From the NCBI GenBank assembly GCA_028290595.1, contig JAQGJO010000520.1, positions 1 through 18,062 of the forward strand: a DNA stretch of 18,062 nucleotides. The letters run 5' to 3'. Within the stretch, counting starts at the first letter, position 1. Each line of letters starts with the position of its first letter. The notes beneath the pieces are model-generated. The model saw only the letters and a program-made list of their open reading frames with translations. It was not told the origin of the DNA and searched no databases. Of this stretch, positions 14,643 to 18,062 are shown piece after piece. The DNA comes from Hyphomicrobiales bacterium. GTDB taxonomy: Bacteria; Pseudomonadota; Alphaproteobacteria; Rhizobiales; Beijerinckiaceae. The translations under genes and the position numbers were made by a program.

Positions 14643-15281
14643 ATGGATGATGAGCCCCGTGTCAAAAAGGGCGGCGCGCAGCCGGCTGAAGTAGGCCACA
14701 ATTCGGCGATGCTCGATGAGAAGCGCGCCAACCTCTACCATAGCAAGAAGGACCGCGTGTTCGTGCGCGGCATCCAGGGCGAATATAACGTCAAGCAAGA
14801 GCTTGATCGGCTCCGCTCCGTGCCGCGCGTCCGCAAGGCCAAGGAGATCGGCTTCATCGACGGGCCGCAGGCGTTCAGCCGCCATTACGTCGAGCCGAAG
14901 GACGGCATCACCCAGACCTTCCACATGCATCTGGAAGAATATGCGCCCGGCGCCTCGTCGCAGAAGCATGGCCATGTCAATGAAGCGGCCTTCTACATCC
15001 TCGACGGTGAGGGCTACGAGATCCACGACGGCGTGCGCTACGACTGGAAGGCCGGCGACATCGCCATCGTCCACAACAATTGCGTGCACCAGCATTTCAA
15101 TGCCTCGAAGACCAAGCCGGCGCGGGCGCTCGTGATCAAGACCAAGCCGATGTATCTCTTTCTCAACATGCTGTTCCAGAAGACGGTGAAGGAACGTCCC
15201 GTCGAGGCGACAGTCGAGGGCGAGGGCTTTGAGCCGCGCGAGATCGAGGAAGACTTCAATCATCCCAAGGGAGGTTACTGA
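14643..15281 (+). CDS. Single-cupin protein, first of a coupled pair
   Basis: Cupins are small beta-barrel metalloproteins that include ring-cleaving dioxygenases, isomerases and binding proteins. This 212-residue protein has one cupin barrel at about 85-170. Motif 1 is GASSQKHGHVNEAAFYILDG with H109 and H111; motif 2 is GDIAIVHNNCVHQHFN with H149 and N153. The canonical metal-binding glutamate position (115) is alanine, with E114 one place early. This leaves a possible three-histidine site as in gentisate-type dioxygenases. No signal peptide is seen, so it is cytoplasmic. AGGAGG lies six bases before ATG. The next cupin gene starts on the last base of its stop codon (TGATG), implying coupled expression and perhaps a mixed complex. 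The reaction is not known. Confidence 0.88.
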   Translation: MDDEPRVKKGGAQPAEVGHNSAMLDEKRANLYHSKKDRVFVRGIQGEYNVKQELDRLRSVPRVRKAKEIGFIDGPQAFSRHYVEPKDGITQTFHMHLEEYAPGASSQKHGHVNEAAFYILDGEGYEIHDGVRYDWKAGDIAIVHNNCVHQHFNASKTKPARALVIKTKPMYLFLNMLFQKTVKERPVEATVEGEGFEPREIEEDFNHPKGGY

Positions 15282-15898
15282 TGGCTTGGGGTGAAAGTGC
15301 AGCCTGGCTCGAAGGCCAGAACAACGAGCGTCTCTATCAGCGCCTGCTCGACGATGCGCAGGACGCACCGTCGCGCAATGCGCGCCGCAAGAAGATCGTG
15401 CGTCCCAGCGAGATGCCGTGGGAAATGTCCCGCCAGGGCCTGCTGAAACATCTGATGAACGAGCAGATGAACACGCGCATCGAAACCGTCGACGCCTATA
15501 TGCAGATCATTCCGCCGGGTTCGCGCTCGGGCAAGCATCGGCATCTTGCCGAGGAATGTGTCTACGTGCTCGAAGGCCGTGGCTACGACATGCATCAGGA
15601 CTGCGATGTGGAGATCACCGATGTGTTTTCCTGGACGCCGCAGAAAGAGGTGAAGAAGCTGGAATGGGAGGCGGGCGACTACATCTACATTCCGCCGAAC
15701 ACGATCCATCAGCATTTCAACGCTGACCCATCGCAGCCGGTGCGCATCATTTCCTCGACGGCACGCATTTTCCGCCAGATGGGGCTGAACACGCTCGATC
15801 AGATGGAAGACGCACCGGAGTTCGATCCGAAGGTTGTGCTGACCGAAGAGATCGTGCGCCAGTTCCTGCGCGGCGAGCGCAAGGGCAAGGGGCTTTAA
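15281..15898 (+). CDS. Single-cupin protein, second of a coupled pair
   Basis: This 205-residue cytoplasmic protein has one cupin barrel at about 70-160. Motif 1 is GSRSGKHRHLAEECVYVLEG with all canonical ligands, H86, H88 and E92. Motif 2 is GDYIYIPPNTIHQHFN with H143. It shares the HQHFNA segment and general layout with the first cupin, so the two are probably paralogues by duplication. Together they have the length of a bicupin such as gentisate or 1-hydroxy-2-naphthoate dioxygenase (about 350-420 residues). That suggests a two-subunit equivalent, which is inference. The charged C-terminus (FLRGERKGKGL) lies outside the barrel. Its ribosome site, GGGAGG, lies inside the end of the first gene, with a one-base overlap of stop and start. 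A repeat region follows. Confidence 0.88.
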   Translation: MAWGESAAWLEGQNNERLYQRLLDDAQDAPSRNARRKKIVRPSEMPWEMSRQGLLKHLMNEQMNTRIETVDAYMQIIPPGSRSGKHRHLAEECVYVLEGRGYDMHQDCDVEITDVFSWTPQKEVKKLEWEAGDYIYIPPNTIHQHFNADPSQPVRIISSTARIFRQMGLNTLDQMEDAPEFDPKVVLTEEIVRQFLRGERKGKGL

Positions 15899-15928
15899 GG
15901 GCACACGCTCTTATGGCCGCCACCTCGC

Positions 15929-16066
15929 CGTCATGCCCGGCCTTGTGCCGGGCATCCACGCGATGAGGCTGCATCACAGTTGCAGGAAAAGCCGATTGCG
16001 TTGGCCTTTTCCTTCAGCACCAAGCACACCTCGGCGTGGATACCCGCGACAAGCGCGGGCATGACG
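15929..16066. repeat. Pair of inverted palindromic repeats
   Basis: The left copy (15929-15960) begins CGTCATGCCCGG and has arms ATGCCCGGC/GCCGGGCAT with a CTTGT loop. The right copy (about 16035-16066) is the same family in opposite orientation: its reverse complement begins CGTCATGCCCGCGC, and its arms CCCGCG/CGCGGG surround ACAAG. Both copies end in a TCCACG-type border. The 75-bp spacer also has a partial dyad (GGAAAA/TTTTCC, about 15985-16015). Together they look like a REP/BIME-type composite element of the kind dispersed in Hyphomicrobiales. It fills most of the 201-bp gap between cupin and VOC genes. Confidence 0.8.
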
Positions 16067-16099
16067 CGGCGGAGGACGCAAGGTTCCGGAGTCGTCGCC

Positions 16100-16471
16100 A
16101 TGCCGTACAAACGCATCGATCATGTTGCCCTCGATGTCGCCGATCTGGCGAAGTCGGTCGCGTTCTACGAACATCATTTCGGCTTCCGGAAATACAACGA
16201 CTATGTGACGCCGGCAGGGCTTGAGATCGCCTATCTCAAACTCGGCGACACGGTGCTCGAACTTGTCGGCGAGAACCGCGCGCCGATGCAGGGCTTTCAT
16301 TTCTGCCTGATCAGCGATGAGTTCGACAATGCGGTCGCGGCACTGAGAGCGGCAAACATCGGTGTCGTCACCGAGCCGCACAAGACAGGCGCGCGCGAGC
16401 CCGGAGAAGAGAACTGGCGGCGCGTCGTGTTTCGCGGCCCCGACGGCGAGCACATCGAAATCCGCGGGTAG
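16100..16471 (+). CDS. VOC (glyoxalase/extradiol dioxygenase-like) family protein
   Basis: VOC proteins are paired beta-alpha-beta-beta-beta metalloenzymes including glyoxalase I, methylmalonyl-CoA epimerase and extradiol dioxygenases. The 123-residue product is one full VOC unit. The four classical metal ligands are visible: H8 in RIDHVALDV, E54 in TVLELVG, H67 in GFHFCLIS and E120 in GEHIEIRG. MPYKRIDHVALDV resembles methylmalonyl-CoA epimerase/lactoylglutathione lyase openings, but the reaction is not assigned. The open frame extends back to 15980 through the repeat pair; ATG 16100, with GGAG at eight bases, is chosen instead. It follows the cupin genes on the same strand after 201 bp and may belong to the same pathway or may only be a neighbour. 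Confidence 0.9.
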   Translation: MPYKRIDHVALDVADLAKSVAFYEHHFGFRKYNDYVTPAGLEIAYLKLGDTVLELVGENRAPMQGFHFCLISDEFDNAVAALRAANIGVVTEPHKTGAREPGEENWRRVVFRGPDGEHIEIRG

Positions 16472-16476
16472 ACTTC

Positions 16477-17700
16477 TCAGCTGCGGTCGCGCGCGATCCA
16501 CTTCGCCGCCGCTTCGCCCGCCACAAAGCCGGTCGAGAAACACGCCTGCAGCAGATAGCCGCCGGTCGGCGCTTCCCAGTCGAGCATTTCGCCGGCAGCG
16601 AAAACACCTGGCATGCGCTTGAGCATCAATCCATGGTCGACGTCATCGAAGGCGATGCCGCCGGCGCTCGAAATGGCTCTGGCGATCGGACGCGGACGTT
16701 CAAGTTTCAGCGGCAGATGCTTGATGCGTTCGGCGATGAGCGCCGGCTCGGTAGGCAAGGCGCCGGCCTCGCGCAGTAGCGCAATCGCCTGAGGCGTCAG
16801 GCCCGCGGCCTTGCGTAGAAAATTTGACAGGGAGGCTTTGCCGCGATCGGCTGCGAGCTTCAAGGCAAGTGCCTCCGCGCTGACGTCGGGGCGCAGGTCG
16901 ACATGCAGCAGCGCCGAGCCATCCCCCGCGATGGCGTCGCGCAGCGGACCTGACAAGGCATAGACGCCGCCACCTTCAAGGCCATAGGCGGCGATCATCG
17001 CCTCGCCGCGCACCGTGCGTTGTCCAAACGACAGAGCGACATTCTTCAGCGGCGCACCGGCGAAGCGCTGCAATTGCGGCGACCAGTCGATTTCGAAGCC
17101 GCAATTGGAGGGACGCAGCGGCGCGATGTTGATGCCCGATGCCACAAGCGCCTGCGTCCAGCCGCCGTCAGAGCCGAGACGCGGCCAGGACGCTCCGCCG
17201 AGCGCCAGTATGGTGGCATCAGTCGCGATGGCGATCTGCTCGCCGTCGCCTTTGGAGAACAGTGCGTGCCCTTGCGCATCGAAGCCGTCGAATCGATGGC
17301 GGTATTGCACATTCGCGCCGAGACTCTCGAGTTTGCGCAGCCACGCGCGGAGCAAGGGTGAAGCCTTGAAGCTTTGCGGGAAGACGCGGCCGCTGGAGCC
17401 GACGAAGGTCGGGACGCCGAGATCCTCGCTCCAGGCGCGTAGCGCCTCGGGCGGAAACGCCTCGATGAACGGCCGCAAGTTTTCTGCCGCAGCGCCATAG
17501 GCTTGCATGAACCGCTCCAGCGGCTCGCTATGGGTGAGGTTTAGGCCGCCGCGGCCGGCCAGTAGGAATTTGCGCGCCAGCGAGGGCATGCGGTCATAAA
17601 CCGTGACGTTTATGCCGGTGCGGACCAGGGTTTCGGCGGCCATAAGGCCCGCCGGGCCGCCGCCGATGATGATTGCAGTGCCAGAATTGGGGTGAGACAT
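16477..17700 (-). CDS. FAD-dependent flavoprotein, BaiN/HI0933-like family
   Basis: The 407-residue cytoplasmic protein belongs to the HI0933/YhiN/BaiN flavoprotein group, whose members bind FAD and probably reduce or oxidise small molecules; most lack a known substrate. An N-terminal Rossmann FAD-binding motif (IIIGGGPAGLMAAETL, residues 10-25) is followed by the family signature KFLLAGRGGLNLTHSE at about 44-59. ATILALGGASWPRLGSDG lies at about 165-182, and the C-terminal FAD segment GVFAAGEMLDWEAPTGGYLLQACFSTG closes the fold. Length is normal for the shorter subgroup. The stop lies only 6 bp from the convergent VOC stop with no clear terminator between. Its start is 45 bp from the divergent pseudouridine synthase gene, so the two promoters must overlap. 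Confidence 0.94.
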   Translation of the reverse strand: MSHPNSGTAIIIGGGPAGLMAAETLVRTGINVTVYDRMPSLARKFLLAGRGGLNLTHSEPLERFMQAYGAAAENLRPFIEAFPPEALRAWSEDLGVPTFVGSSGRVFPQSFKASPLLRAWLRKLESLGANVQYRHRFDGFDAQGHALFSKGDGEQIAIATDATILALGGASWPRLGSDGGWTQALVASGINIAPLRPSNCGFEIDWSPQLQRFAGAPLKNVALSFGQRTVRGEAMIAAYGLEGGGVYALSGPLRDAIAGDGSALLHVDLRPDVSAEALALKLAADRGKASLSNFLRKAAGLTPQAIALLREAGALPTEPALIAERIKHLPLKLERPRPIARAISSAGGIAFDDVDHGLMLKRMPGVFAAGEMLDWEAPTGGYLLQACFSTGFVAGEAAAKWIARDRS

Positions 17701-17745
17701 CGACGACCCTTAGTATCATTCGCCGTCGCGTGCTATCCCTGTCGC

Positions 17746-18062
17746 ATGAACCAGCACGCAAAACGCCGTCACCAGACGGCCCTCCGTTATCTTCCTGTCG
17801 AGAAGCCCGAGCCGACCGAAGCGGCGCCGCACCGGCTGCTTGCCACGCCCGAGGCGGGCGTGCGCCAGCATGTCGTTGATGAGGATGCGGCCGGGCAGCG
17901 GCTCGACCGTTATCTCGCCGGCCTCGCCGATGCGGCGGACGAGGCTTTGTCGCGCACGCGCATCCAGTCACTGATCGAGGAGGGGCTTGTTACGGTCGAT
18001 GGCCGTATTGTCACAGACACGAAGGCCAAAGTCCGCACTGCGCAGACGATCGCCGTCAATAT
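17746..18062 (+). CDS. RluA-family 23S rRNA pseudouridine synthase, 3' end outside window
   Basis: Only the N-terminal 105 residues are present. After a charged leader (MNQHAKRRHQTALRYLPVEKPEP) comes an S4 RNA-binding domain from about residue 42: HVVDEDAAGQRLDRYLAGL, then LSRTRIQSLIEEGLVTVDGRIV and KVRTAQTIAV. This layout is typical of RluC/RluD-type enzymes, which isomerise uridines in large-subunit rRNA; the catalytic domain with the HRLD motif would lie beyond the window. ATG 17746 has no good Shine-Dalgarno. GTG 17860 (VRQHVVDEDA), preceded by GAGG, is a plausible alternative that gives the usual compact RluD start. Which synthase it is, RluC- or RluD-like, cannot be decided from the S4 domain. 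Confidence 0.85.
   Translation, partial: MNQHAKRRHQTALRYLPVEKPEPTEAAPHRLLATPEAGVRQHVVDEDAAGQRLDRYLAGLADAADEALSRTRIQSLIEEGLVTVDGRIVTDTKAKVRTAQTIAVN

Noticed and set aside
14580..15904. Minus-strand open frames opposite the two cupin genes
   Set aside because: The plus strand has canonical cupin motifs, good ribosome sites and coupled start/stop codons, so the antisense frames are shadows.

Overview
The window comes from an alphaproteobacterium, most likely a member of the Hyphomicrobiales (Rhizobiales). The evidence is an unmistakable CtrA cell-cycle regulator, a ChpT histidine phosphotransferase, GANTC (CcrM-type) sites clustered at both of these genes, a FliJ of the alphaproteobacterial type, and two families of short palindromic repeats common in this order. 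The DNA is GC-rich and densely coding. I saw no tRNA, rRNA, CRISPR, transposase or phage gene.

Left part (1-2956, minus strand): the 3'-truncated end of a NodU/CmcH-family O-carbamoyltransferase gene, then a multi-pass membrane protein of the lysylphosphatidylglycerol-synthase transmembrane (YbhN/UPF0104) family.

Motility and cell-cycle block (2957-10529): fliJ (minus) diverges from ctrA (plus) across a 527-bp region rich in GANTC and TTAA motifs. ctrA converges on the minus-strand chemotaxis operon cheA-cheW-cheY-cheB-cheR at a shared hairpin terminator. The CheA is a hybrid with two CheW-like domains and a receiver; the CheB has no receiver. Upstream of cheA, after a palindromic repeat, lies chpT, whose leader has a perfect palindrome made of two GANTC sites. 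ChpT passes phosphate from CckA to CtrA, so two members of one phosphorelay flank the chemotaxis operon. No chemoreceptor gene, cheD or fliI is present.

Catabolic-looking block (10771-16471): on the minus strand, an Lrp/AsnC regulator is followed by an ABC-type (NMT1/SsuA-like) binding protein, a Bug/TctC-type binding protein and a class II aldolase/adducin enzyme. No permease or ATPase accompanies either binding protein. Divergently, on the plus strand, two translationally coupled single-cupin genes are followed, after a pair of inverted palindromic repeats, by a VOC-family metalloenzyme. A 24-bp perfect palindrome lies just upstream of the first binding-protein gene and is a good candidate operator. 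Together these suggest uptake and breakdown of a small, perhaps aromatic or carboxylic, compound by an uncharacterised route; the substrate cannot be read from the sequence.

Right end (16477-18062): a BaiN/HI0933-like FAD flavoprotein (minus), divergent from the 5' part of an RluA-family pseudouridine synthase gene that runs off the window.
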